Source: Aurantiacibacter xanthus (GTDB lineage Bacteria; Pseudomonadota; Alphaproteobacteria; Sphingomonadales; Sphingomonadaceae). Taken from it: a DNA stretch of 40,554 nt. Every line of letters begins with the position of its first letter. Positions within the stretch are counted from its first letter, which is position 1. Under the pieces are notes generated by a model, which did not search any database, was not told the origin of the DNA, and saw only the letters and a program-made list of their open reading frames with translations. Below, piece after piece: positions 7,389 to 14,230 of this stretch. Position numbers and translations under genes: made by a program. The stretch spans positions 1 to 40,554 of the forward strand of contig NZ_QXFM01000027.1 of assembly GCF_003584015.1 (NCBI RefSeq), given 5' to 3'.

Positions 7389-9053
7389 ATGCCCACCGAT
7401 ATCGAAATCGCCCGCCAGGCGACGCTCATTCCGATCACCGAGGTAGCCAAGAACGCCGGCGTGCCCGACGACGCGCTGATTCCCTACGGCAAATACAAGG
7501 CCAAGGTCGACACCGCTACCCTGCCCACCACCAGCAACGGCAAGCTGATCCTCGTCACCGCGATCAACCCGACCCCGGCGGGCGAAGGCAAGACCACCAC
7601 CTCGGTCGGCCTTTCCGACGCGCTCCACCGCATCGGCAAGAAGACCATGCTGTGCCTGCGCGAGCCCTCGCTCGGCCCGTGCTTCGGCGTAAAGGGCGGC
7701 GGCGCTGGCGGCGGCAAGTCGCAGGTCATGCCGATGGACGAGATCAACCTCCACTTCACCGGCGACTTCCACGCGATCACCTCGGCGCACAACCTGCTGA
7801 GCGCCATGATCGACAACCACATCTATTGGGGCAATTCGCTCGACATCGACCTGCGCCGCGTCACCTGGCGCCGCGTGCTGGACATGAACGACCGCGCGCT
7901 GCGCGAGATCGTCGGCCCGCTCGGCGGCGTGTCCAACGGCTTCCCGCGCGAGACCGGCTTCGACATCACCGTGGCTTCGGAAATCATGGCCATCCTGTGC
8001 CTGGCTTCGGACCTCGACGACCTGCAGAAGCGCCTCGGCGACATCATCATCGGCTATCGCCGCGACCGCACCCCGGTGTTCTGCCGCGACATCAAGGCAG
8101 ACCCCGCCATGACCGTGCTGCTGAAGGACGCGATCCTGCCGAACCTCGTGCAGACGCTGGAAAACCGTCCGGCCTTCCTCCACGGTGGCCCCTTCGCCAA
8201 CATCGCGCACGGCTGTAACTCGGTGATCGCCACCAAGACCGCGCTGCGGATGGCCGACTATGTCGTGACCGAAGCCGGTTTCGGTGCCGACCTTGGCGCG
8301 GAAAAGTTCATGGACATCAAGTGCCGCATGGCGGGCCTCAAGCCCGATGCCATCGTGCTGGTGGCCACCGTCCGCTCGCTCAAGATGAACGGCGGCGTGC
8401 CCAAGGCTCAGCTGACCGAAGGCGAGAACGTGGAAGCGGTGCGCGCCGGTTCGGTGAACCTCAAGCGTCACATCGAGAACGTGAAGAAGTTCGGCATCAC
8501 CCCGACGATCGCCATCAACCACTTCTATCTCGACACCGACGCCGAGATCGCGGTGATCAAGGAAATGGCCGAGAGCTACGGCGCCGAGGCCGTGATCTGC
8601 AAGCACTGGGCCGAAGGCGGTGCCGGTGCCGAGGAACTGGCGAAGATCGTTGCCGCCAAGGCCGATGCCGGTGCGCCCGAGTTCGACCAGCTCTACCCCA
8701 GCGAAATGCCGCTGGCCGAGAAGATCGAAACCGTCGCCACCGAGATCTATCGCGCTGCGAACGTCGCCATTTCGCCTGCGGTGCGCAAGCAGCTCAAGCA
8801 GTGGGAAGAGATGGGCTACGGCCACTTCCCGGTCTGCATGGCCAAGACGCAGTACTCGTTCTCGACCGACCCGACCGCGCTCGGCGCGCCCGAGGGCCAC
8901 GAGATCGCCATTCGCGAAGTGCGTCTGTCGGCGGGTGCCGGCTTCGTGGTCGCCATCGCGGGCGACATCATGACCATGCCGGGCCTGCCCAAGGTGCCCT
9001 CGGCCGAGAACATCTATCTCGACGAGAACGGCCAGATCGAAGGCCTGTTCTAA
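7389..9053 (+). CDS. fhs: Formate-tetrahydrofolate ligase
   Basis: 554-residue enzyme, the normal family length, that makes 10-formyl-THF from formate, THF and ATP in the cytoplasm, feeding purine synthesis and Met-tRNA formylation. The nucleotide-binding loop [16 protein letters not shown] lies near residues 62-77, followed by the family signatures [18 protein letters not shown] and [17 protein letters not shown] 7389 is preceded by a good ribosome site (AAAGGA, 7376-7381). The gene is monocistronic, with a strong terminator at 9078-9110. Codon use is strongly biased to C-ending codons such as ATC and AAC, suggesting high expression. Fmt, a consumer of 10-formyl-THF, and peptide deformylase are encoded a few kb away. 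Confidence 0.96.
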   Translation: MPTDIEIARQATLIPITEVAKNAGVPDDALIPYGKYKAKVDTATLPTTSNGKLILVTAINPTPAGEGKTTTSVGLSDALHRIGKKTMLCLREPSLGPCFGVKGGGAGGGKSQVMPMDEINLHFTGDFHAITSAHNLLSAMIDNHIYWGNSLDIDLRRVTWRRVLDMNDRALREIVGPLGGVSNGFPRETGFDITVASEIMAILCLASDLDDLQKRLGDIIIGYRRDRTPVFCRDIKADPAMTVLLKDAILPNLVQTLENRPAFLHGGPFANIAHGCNSVIATKTALRMADYVVTEAGFGADLGAEKFMDIKCRMAGLKPDAIVLVATVRSLKMNGGVPKAQLTEGENVEAVRAGSVNLKRHIENVKKFGITPTIAINHFYLDTDAEIAVIKEMAESYGAEAVICKHWAEGGAGAEELAKIVAAKADAGAPEFDQLYPSEMPLAEKIETVATEIYRAANVAISPAVRKQLKQWEEMGYGHFPVCMAKTQYSFSTDPTALGAPEGHEIAIREVRLSAGAGFVVAIAGDIMTMPGLPKVPSAENIYLDENGQIEGLF

Positions 9054-9077
9054 GAGTTCCGGCCTGAGGCCAAACAG

Positions 9078-9110
9078 AAAGGGCCGCTCCAGTGACGGGG
9101 CGGCCCTTTT
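9078..9110 (+). terminator. Intrinsic terminator after fhs
   Basis: Stem AAAGGGCCGC (9078-9087) pairs perfectly with GCGGCCCTTT (9100-9109) across a 12-base loop and continues into a T run, 24 bases after the fhs stop. Confidence 0.85.
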
Positions 9111-9202
9111 CGCTTGCCCGTTTTCGATTGTCGCGCGTTCATGCCAGTGTCACTAGAAATGCGGCAGCGTGGTGCCTGCCACTTGATAAGGAAGCGAAGA
9201 AG

Positions 9203-9334
9203 ATGTTCCGCAAAGCCCTGCTCACCCTCGCCATCGGCTCGTGCGCGCTGGCGCTTGCCGCCTGCAACACGGTGCGCGGCGTTGGTCAGGATCTGGAATC
9301 GGTCGCCAACACCGGTGAGCGCGTGATCAACTGA
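9203..9334 (+). CDS. Entericidin-like small lipoprotein
   Basis: 43-residue lipoprotein of the entericidin A/B family. It has a Lys/Arg start, a hydrophobic signal and the lipobox LALAAC with Cys21 as the lipidated residue, followed by the family pattern NTVRGVGQDLESVANTG. Entericidins are small envelope lipoproteins linked in E. coli to stationary-phase lysis control. The frame is open upstream to 9092, but that part overlaps the fhs terminator, and ATG 9203 gives the typical entericidin start, preceded by GAAGCGAAGA. It is very likely a single-gene transcript. Confidence 0.85.
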   Translation: MFRKALLTLAIGSCALALAACNTVRGVGQDLESVANTGERVIN

Positions 9335-9341
9335 TCTTCCG

Positions 9342-9384
9342 GGCTGGCCTCCGCCAACTGACGGCAGTTCGTCGGAACCAGCCC
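9342..9384 (+). promoter_or_regulatory. Hairpin between entericidin-like gene and copper-storage-type gene
   Basis: GGGCTGG pairs with CCAGCCC (about 9342-9348 with 9378-9384), and a smaller inner repeat ACTG...CAGT lies in the loop. It could terminate the entericidin transcript or form a leader structure for the next gene. A C run follows rather than a T run, so it is not a classical terminator. Confidence 0.35.
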
Positions 9385-9422
9385 CCCCCTCCATGCGTCA
9401 GTCCGGTGAAGGAGACTGACCC

Positions 9423-9827
9423 ATGTCGATCAAGGAAATGATTCGTGAGCACCCGCAAGTGGGTGCCGACTATAACGAAGACCTCGCCGAAGCGGTGAGG
9501 CACGCCATGTATTGCGCGGCGATCTGCAATTCGTGCGCCGATGCCTGCTCCACCGAACCGATGGACATGTCCGAGTGCATCCGCAAATGCATGGATTGTT
9601 CGGACATCTGCCAGGCCGTCAGCCGCGTGGCCGCGCGCCGCACCGCGGGCAACACCGTCGTCATCAAATCGCTGCTCGAAGCCTGCGTGATCGCGTGCAA
9701 GATCTGCGCCGAGGAATGCGCGAAGCACGACAATGCCCATTGCCAGCGCTGCGCGAAGATGTGCCGCGAATGCTTCGAGGATTGCCTGAAGGCGCTCGAA
9801 GGCATGCAGGCAGCGGCGGCGGCCTGA
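9423..9827 (+). CDS. Cysteine-rich four-helix-bundle copper-binding protein (DUF326, Csp-like)
   Basis: 134-residue protein with 17 cysteines at residues 31, 35, 38, 42, 52, 56, 59, 63, 88, 92, 95, 99, 107, 110, 114, 117 and 121. They fall in helix-compatible CxxxC and CxxC spacings, the pattern of Csp-type copper storage proteins, where cysteines line the inside of a four-helix bundle and bind many Cu(I) ions. There is no signal peptide, so it is expected to be cytosolic like Csp3. Start ATG 9423 has an AAGGAG ribosome site at 9408-9413. No copper exporter or CueR-type regulator is nearby. Family confident; copper storage is inferred. Confidence 0.88.
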   Translation: MSIKEMIREHPQVGADYNEDLAEAVRHAMYCAAICNSCADACSTEPMDMSECIRKCMDCSDICQAVSRVAARRTAGNTVVIKSLLEACVIACKICAEECAKHDNAHCQRCAKMCRECFEDCLKALEGMQAAAAA

Positions 9828-10053
9828 GCGGCCCCGCAAACCTGCGCGAAAGAAACCGCTGAGCTTTTGGCAGCAGCTGTGTTACAAGGCTCTTGCTGAC
9901 GTCGACATTTGCGACGGACTTCGGCCTTTGACCAAGTGTTGCCGCTCAAGCGGTCGCGCCGCCAGACGACGACTTCCTTTCATCACACGACCTGACGCAC
10001 GACCCCGGTGGCACCCTGCTGCCGGGCACAATGTCTTCTGGAAAGGAAGCATC
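9828..10053 (+). promoter_or_regulatory. Long leader region of the cold shock gene
   Basis: No convincing ORF of its own lies in these 226 bases. They contain small hairpin candidates: CCGC/GCGG around TCAA near 9942-9953, and CCCGG/CCGGG shortly before the ribosome site AAAGGA (10042-10047). Cold shock mRNAs commonly have long structured 5' UTRs that control translation, so this may be a leader, but the transcription start cannot be fixed by eye. Confidence 0.35.
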
Positions 10054-10266
10054 ATGAGCAAGACCGGTTCCGTCAAATTCTTCAACGCCGACAAGGGCTA
10101 TGGTTTCATTCAGCCCGACGATGGTTCGGCTGACAGCTTCGTCCACATCACCGCGGTGCAGGCTGCCGGCATGGACACGCTGAACACCGACCAGCGCCTC
10201 AACTACGAAGTTGAGCAGGGCAAGAATGGCAAGGCTTCGGCCGTGAACCTTTCGCCTGCCGATTGA
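10054..10266 (+). CDS. Cold shock protein (CspA family)
   Basis: 70-residue single cold shock domain with RNP1-like motif KGYGFI near residues 14-19 and RNP2-like motif SFVHITA near 30-36. Such proteins bind single-stranded RNA and DNA and melt mRNA structure in the cold or in stationary phase. ATG 10054 is preceded by GGAAAGGAAGC; the frame is open upstream to 9928, but that part has no CSD similarity. It stands alone after a 226-base leader region and is followed by a hairpin at 10281-10309. Confidence 0.95.
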   Translation: MSKTGSVKFFNADKGYGFIQPDDGSADSFVHITAVQAAGMDTLNTDQRLNYEVEQGKNGKASAVNLSPAD

Positions 10267-10280
10267 TTATAACGGGCTCA

Positions 10281-10309
10281 CCTCCCCTGTCGCCACGGCG
10301 CGGGGGAGG
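10281..10309 (+). terminator. Hairpin after the cold shock gene
   Basis: CCTCCCC pairs with GGGGAGG, with an inner CGCC/GGCG pair. It starts 14 bases after the csp stop. There is no T run, so it could be an mRNA 3' stabiliser or Rho-independent-like terminator of uncertain strength. Confidence 0.45.
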
Positions 10310-10333
10310 CGCTCCCTTCTGAGGGGAAATTTC

Positions 10334-10585
10334 ATGAGCCAGACCTTCGCATTCTACGATGCCCGCGCCCAAGAGGCCGCGCGCGATGCCAAAGCCGCCA
10401 CTCTCGATAACGTCCGCGAACGCGCGCTGCGCTCGCAGAAAACCTGGCGGGCGCTGGCCGATCAGGCCAGGAAGATCGAAAAATCACGCGCCAAGGCCGC
10501 CAGCGAGCGGCTCGAACGTCGTGCCGCCGAGAACGACGCAGCGGCAGCCGCCGCCGAGACCCGGGCAGCGACAGCCGAAGCCTGA
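10334..10585 (+). CDS. Small hypothetical protein, helical and charged
   Basis: 83-residue protein rich in Ala, Arg, Glu and Lys with almost no hydrophobic clusters after residue 10, predicted by composition to be one long amphipathic or coiled-coil helix. There is no signal peptide or membrane segment. The start is ATG 10334 after a GAGGGGAA ribosome site. I do not recognise the family; short alphaproteobacterial proteins of this kind are usually unnamed. It converges with def, 13 bases away. The coding call rests on the good ribosome site, codon bias and the lack of a better frame. Confidence 0.6.
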   Translation: MSQTFAFYDARAQEAARDAKAATLDNVRERALRSQKTWRALADQARKIEKSRAKAASERLERRAAENDAAAAAAETRAATAEA

Positions 10586-10598
10586 ACCTCAAGCCCGG

Positions 10599-11165
10599 TC
10601 AGGCCGCCTTGCGTGCCTTTTCCAGCTTTTTGAGCGCCATGTTGCGCTTCAGGCGGCTGAGGTGGTCGATGAACAGCACTCCGTTGAGATGGTCCATCTC
10701 GTGCTGGATGCAGATTGCCATCAGGCCGTCCATCGGCTCTTCATGCACATTGCCATCCAGATCGTGCCAGCGCACGCGGCAGGTCTTCGGCCGGTCCACA
10801 TCGGCATAGATGTCGGGCACCGAAAGACAGCCTTCCTGATAGGTCGTCTGCTCTTCCGCCGGATCGAGAATCTCCGGGTTGATGAAAACCCGCGGTTCCT
10901 TCTTCGTCGGCTGGTGGTGATGGTGGTGGCCGTCGTGGTTGCACGGCTCGGGCTCTGCGTCCGGGTCTTCGGGCTGGAGGTCGATCACCAGCACCCGTTG
11001 CGGCACACCGATCTGGATCGCGGCCAGCCCGATGCCATTAGCGTCGTACATGGTTTCGAACATGTCATCGACCAGCGTCTTCAGCGCATCGTCGAACGTT
11101 TCGACGGGCGCGGAGACCTGCTTGAGGACGGGATCGGGAACTTCGAGGATTTCACGGATAGCCAT
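10599..11165 (-). CDS. def: Peptide deformylase with a His-rich insertion
   Basis: 188-residue iron or zinc metalloenzyme that removes the formyl group from nascent proteins. All three catalytic motifs are present: NGIGLAAIQIG (43-53), EGCLSVP (111-117, metal ligand Cys113) and QHEMDH (154-159, ligands His155 and His159, catalytic Glu156). Between the first two, residues about 64-90 form a polar insertion with CNHDG followed by five histidines (80-84), absent from E. coli PDF. I chose ATG 11165, which gives the usual MAIREILEVPDP start; ATG 11174 is three codons upstream in frame. recR lies upstream on the same strand, beyond a palindromic repeat. Confidence 0.93.
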   Translation of the reverse strand: MAIREILEVPDPVLKQVSAPVETFDDALKTLVDDMFETMYDANGIGLAAIQIGVPQRVLVIDLQPEDPDAEPEPCNHDGHHHHHQPTKKEPRVFINPEILDPAEEQTTYQEGCLSVPDIYADVDRPKTCRVRWHDLDGNVHEEPMDGLMAICIQHEMDHLNGVLFIDHLSRLKRNMALKKLEKARKAA

Positions 11166-11240
11166 GGGGGCCATATAGGGCGGCCTTGCGCAGGCTGCAA
11201 TCGGGCGAATGGGTGCTCGCGGCGGAGCCGCAGGTATTGG

Positions 11241-11320
11241 GCTTCGCGCAGAGACCGCGGAGGGCGCTGAGAGGGGGCGCTCTCCTGTTCCTCTGCGTGC
11301 TCTGCGTTCTCTGCGCGAAA
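11241..11320. repeat. Intergenic imperfect palindrome (GCGCAGAGA type)
   Basis: The left arm begins CTTCGCGCAGAGA (11241-11253) and the right arm ends TCTCTGCGCGAA (11308-11319). The arms remain largely complementary inward for about 30 bases with scattered mismatches. It fills most of the gap between recR and def and would fold into a long hairpin in RNA from either strand. Similar CGCAGAGA palindromes are, as far as I recall, dispersed in sphingomonad genomes. Confidence 0.65.
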
Positions 11321-11343
11321 CAAGCAGGGCCTGCAGCGCGGTG

Positions 11344-11940
11344 CTAGGTCAGCGGACGCCGCGCCCTGAGCGCCTGCGCCAAGGTGCCTTCGTCGAGGTA
11401 GTCCAGCTCGCCGCCGACCGGCAAACCGTGCGCCAGCTGCGTGATCCGCACGGGGAACTGCTCGAGCCGCTCGGCGAGATAATGCGCGGTGGTCTGCCCT
11501 TCGAGCGTCGCGTTCATCGCCAGCACCACCTCATCCACCCCGCCTGCCTCGACCCGCGCCAGCAGCCGGTCGATCGCGAGGTCTTCAGGCCGCACCCCGT
11601 CAAGCGCCGACAGCCGCCCGCCCAGCACATGAAACTTGCCGTTGAACAGCTTGGCCCGGTCAAGCGCCCACAGGTCGGCCACTTCCTCGACCACGCAGAT
11701 GGCCTTGGCATCGCGGCGCGGATCGGCGCAGATGCTGCACGGGTCGGTGGTATCGACATTGCCGCAGGTCGCGCATTCGACCAGCCTGCGCTCGACCACC
11801 TGCAAGGCCTCGACCAGCTGGGCGAGCGCGGTTTGCCGGTGTTTCACCAGCCACAGCACCGCCCGCCGCGCCGAGCGCGGACCAAGGCCCGGCAGGCGCG
11901 CCAGGGCAGAGGCAAGGTTTTCGATTTCGGGGGAGGCCAT
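11344..11940 (-). CDS. recR: Recombination mediator protein RecR
   Basis: 198-residue protein of the RecFOR pathway, which loads RecA onto gapped DNA. Seen in order: the N-terminal helix-hairpin-helix segment [13 protein letters not shown], a zinc finger with four cysteines in [19 protein letters not shown] near residues 56-74, a Toprim domain beginning [14 protein letters not shown], and the C-terminal motif [22 protein letters not shown] 11940 gives the standard start; the frame is open upstream but crosses the palindromic repeat at 11948-12038. It is divergent from fmt. Confidence 0.95.
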   Translation of the reverse strand: MASPEIENLASALARLPGLGPRSARRAVLWLVKHRQTALAQLVEALQVVERRLVECATCGNVDTTDPCSICADPRRDAKAICVVEEVADLWALDRAKLFNGKFHVLGGRLSALDGVRPEDLAIDRLLARVEAGGVDEVVLAMNATLEGQTTAHYLAERLEQFPVRITQLAHGLPVGGELDYLDEGTLAQALRARRPLT

Positions 11941-11947
11941 AGCGGGT

Positions 11948-12038
11948 TCCGTCGCCCTGAGCTTGTGGAAGGGCTGTCCTTTCTTATAGCGGGGTAAAGA
12001 GCAAATGCAGAGCTTCGACAAGCTCAGCCCAGACGGGA
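11948..12038. repeat. Imperfect palindrome between recR and fmt (CTGAGCTTGTCGAAG family)
   Basis: The left arm includes CCCTGAGCTTGTGGAAGGGC and the right arm GCTTCGACAAGCTCAGCCC, partly complementary, with flanking GTC/GAC extensions. The element occupies almost the whole recR-fmt divergent region, so promoters of both genes must lie in or beside it. The same core occurs at 29171-29266. Confidence 0.7.
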
Positions 12039-12046
12039 AGTGAAAC

Positions 12047-12952
12047 TTGCGTATAATTTTTATGGGGACCCCGGATTTCTCGGTGCCGGTGCTCGATGCC
12101 CTGCAAGAGGCCGGACACGAAATCTGCGCGGTCTATACCCAGCCGCCGCGGCCCGCCGGTCGGGGCAAGAAGTTGCGCCCCTCGCCGGTGCAGACCCGCG
12201 CCGAGGCCCTGGGGCTAGAGGTGCGCCATCCGGTCAACTTCGCCGCCGCCACCGAGCGCAAGGCCTTCGCCGCGCTTGAGGCCGATATTGCGGTGGTGGT
12301 GGCCTATGGCCTGCTGCTGCCCGTCGAGGTGCTGACCGCGCCCAAGCTCGGCTGCGTGAACGTCCACGCCTCGCTGCTGCCGCGCTGGCGCGGGGCCGCG
12401 CCGATCCAGCGCGCCATCGAATCGGGCGATCCGATGACCGGGGTCACGATCATGCAGATGGAGCAGGGGCTCGACACCGGCGACATGCTGCTACGCGACG
12501 AAACCTCCACCGCCGGCAAGACCAGCGGCGATCTGCACGTCCAACTCGCTCAGATGGGCGCGCGGCTGATGGTCAATGCGCTCAGCCGCCTGTCCAGCCT
12601 CACCCCGCTGCCGCAGGACGAGATCGCGGCCACCTATGCCGCCAAGATCGACAAGAGCGAGACGCGGCTCGATTTCACCAAGGCGGCAGGTCTGCTCGAA
12701 CGCGAGGTGCGCGCCTTTGCGCCCTTCCCCGGCGCATGGTTCGAGCTGGACGGCGCACGCATCAAGCTGCTGCGCGCCGAGGTGGTCGACGGCCGGGGCG
12801 CTCCGGGCACGGTGCTCGACGAGCGGCTGACCATCGCCTGCGGCGACCGCGCCCTGCGCCCGGTCGAGCTGCAACGCGCGGGCAAGCCGGCCATGGGTCT
12901 GGCCGAGTTCCTGCGCGGCAATCCGGTGGCCGAGGGCACCGTGCTCGCATGA
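12047..12952 (+). CDS. fmt: Methionyl-tRNA formyltransferase
   Basis: 301-residue enzyme that formylates initiator Met-tRNA with 10-formyl-THF, linking it to fhs upstream and peptide deformylase nearby. Visible are the N-terminal [15 protein letters not shown], the folate-site motif [18 protein letters not shown] with catalytic Asn and His in NVHAS, the catalytic Asp in GLDTGDML, and a C-terminal tRNA-binding domain from about residue 205. The start is TTG 12047, chosen because it gives the canonical first residues and has a GGGAAG ribosome site (12035-12040) six bases upstream; the next ATG (12062) would delete the first strand. Its stop overlaps the truA start. Confidence 0.95.
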   Translation: MRIIFMGTPDFSVPVLDALQEAGHEICAVYTQPPRPAGRGKKLRPSPVQTRAEALGLEVRHPVNFAAATERKAFAALEADIAVVVAYGLLLPVEVLTAPKLGCVNVHASLLPRWRGAAPIQRAIESGDPMTGVTIMQMEQGLDTGDMLLRDETSTAGKTSGDLHVQLAQMGARLMVNALSRLSSLTPLPQDEIAATYAAKIDKSETRLDFTKAAGLLEREVRAFAPFPGAWFELDGARIKLLRAEVVDGRGAPGTVLDERLTIACGDRALRPVELQRAGKPAMGLAEFLRGNPVAEGTVLA

Positions 12953-13695
12953 CCCGCTTCGCGCTCACCGTTGAGTTCGATGGCACGCCGTTCATGGGCC
13001 TGCAACGGCAGGACCACGGCCCCACGGTGCAGCAGGCCATCGAGGATGCCGCGCACAAGGTGACGGGTGAACACCCGATCCTGTTCAGCGCCGGGCGCAC
13101 CGACAGCGGGGTCCACGCCCTCGCCATGCGGTGCCACCTCGATATCGAGAAGCAGATCGAGCCGTTCCGCCTGTCCGAAGCGCTTAACGCGCACCTGCGG
13201 CCCGATCCGGTGGCGGTGATCGGCTGCGAGGTGGTGCCCGATGACTGGCACGCGCGCTTCTCCTGTCTTGGCCGCGCCTATGTCTACCGCATCGCCAACC
13301 GCCGCGCGCCGCTGACGCTGGAGAAGAACCGCGCCTGGCACGTTGCCCGCCCGCTCGATGCCGAGGCCATGCACGAGGCGGCGCAGGCGCTGGTGGGCTT
13401 GCACGACTTCACCACCTTCCGCTCGGCCCATTGTCAGGCGGCCAGCCCCGTAAAGTCGCTCGACCGGCTCGACGTGCGGCGCGAGGGCGATCACATCCTG
13501 ATCGAGGCCGAAGCCCGCAGTTTCCTCCATCATCAGGTCCGCTCGATGGTCGGCACCTTGTCGCTGGTCGGGCTTGGCCAGTGGCGCATCGAGCAGGTGG
13601 GCGAGGCACTGGCCGCGGCCGACCGTTCGGCGCTCGGCCTCAATGCGCCGCCCGAGGGGCTCTATTTCCTGCGCGCTTCCTACCCAGAAGACTGA
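12949..13695 (+). CDS. truA: tRNA pseudouridine(38-40) synthase TruA
   Basis: 248-residue enzyme that isomerises uridines 38-40 in the anticodon arm of tRNAs. The catalytic Asp is Asp52 in [11 protein letters not shown]. Other family segments are [14 protein letters not shown] near the start, RAYVYRI near residues 107-113 and [14 protein letters not shown] near 189-202. ATG 12949 overlaps the fmt stop by four bases, so the two are translationally coupled. The apparently longer frame upstream is only overlap with fmt. Confidence 0.95.
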   Translation: MTRFALTVEFDGTPFMGLQRQDHGPTVQQAIEDAAHKVTGEHPILFSAGRTDSGVHALAMRCHLDIEKQIEPFRLSEALNAHLRPDPVAVIGCEVVPDDWHARFSCLGRAYVYRIANRRAPLTLEKNRAWHVARPLDAEAMHEAAQALVGLHDFTTFRSAHCQAASPVKSLDRLDVRREGDHILIEAEARSFLHHQVRSMVGTLSLVGLGQWRIEQVGEALAAADRSALGLNAPPEGLYFLRASYPED

Positions 13696-13713
13696 AAATC
13701 CATCACATCACAG

Positions 13714-13728
13714 TTGCAATGATTGCAA
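13714..13728. promoter_or_regulatory. Perfect palindrome TTGCAATGATTGCAA upstream of urcA-like gene
   Basis: Exact seven-base arms around a central G, in an AT-rich patch of the 150-base gap between truA and the UrcA-family gene. Further TTGCG and GCATTTGCG sequences follow at 13746-13756. This resembles an operator or promoter element of the downstream gene. The binding protein is unknown. Confidence 0.4.
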
Positions 13729-13845
13729 TTCCGCATGCGCTAATCGCATTTGCGTTGAATTATGATGCACCGCACAACGGTGGGACAGAAGACAAGATGA
13801 GATGATGCAGGAAGGCGATCACTTCACCTAGCAAGGGACGCTACC

Positions 13846-14139
13846 ATGAAGAAATTCCTGATCGCCAGCCTCACCGCTGTTGTTGCCGCCACCTCGGTCG
13901 CCGCTGCCGCCGCCGAAGAAGTCCAGATCGCCATCAGCCACGAGGGCCTCGACCTCACCAAGGCCTCCGACGTAGCCGTGATGCGCGACCGGATCGAGAC
14001 GACCGTAGCCAGCGCCTGCGCCAAGGCCACCCGCCGCAGCCAGCGCGAAGCCTGCGTGCGCGACGGCACCGCCAAGGCCATGGGCCAGCTTGAAGCGCGC
14101 AGCCGCATCGCCGTGGCCTACACCAGCGCCGCCCGCTGA
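13846..14139 (+). CDS. UrcA family protein
   Basis: 97-residue secreted protein. Residues 1-22 are a typical signal peptide ending in an Ala-rich stretch. The mature part has the UrcA pattern: VQIAISHEGLDLTKASDV near 26-43, then a pair of cysteines in ASACAKATRRSQREACVRD that probably forms a disulfide. UrcA proteins are common in Sphingomonadales and Caulobacterales and have no established function. It stands alone, with its own likely promoter region and a strong terminator at 14161-14194. GCAAGGGACG just upstream of the ATG serves as ribosome site. Confidence 0.82.
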   Translation: MKKFLIASLTAVVAATSVAAAAAEEVQIAISHEGLDLTKASDVAVMRDRIETTVASACAKATRRSQREACVRDGTAKAMGQLEARSRIAVAYTSAAR

Positions 14140-14160
14140 TTTCCGCGGCATCGCTATCGA

Positions 14161-14194
14161 AGAAGGCCCCGCAAGCACGCTTGCGGGGCCTTCT
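14161..14194 (+). terminator. Strong hairpin between urcA-like gene and PBP1A gene
   Basis: Perfect 16-bp stem: AGAAGGCCCCGCAAGC (14161-14176) and its exact complement (14179-14194) with a two-base loop. It lies 21 bases after the UrcA stop and before the convergent PBP gene; it is symmetric, so it could act in both directions. Confidence 0.8.
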
Positions 14195-14230
14195 GCTGTG
14201 CATCGTCAGGGCAAGGTCCGCACTTGTCCG

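Noticed and set aside
5575..7446. 623-codon open frame on the plus strand opposite rmuC
   Set aside because: Shadow of rmuC, whose domains are clear; the frame continues without a ribosome site through the intergenic region into fhs.
7314..8900. 528-codon open frame on the minus strand opposite fhs
   Set aside because: Antisense to a highly conserved enzyme; low-complexity translation.
9928..10053. N-terminal extension of the cold shock frame
   Set aside because: No cold shock domain similarity and a good ribosome site directly precedes ATG 10054.
11941..12021. Upstream extension of the recR frame
   Set aside because: It is encoded by the palindromic repeat and RecR proteins begin at the residue given by ATG 11940.
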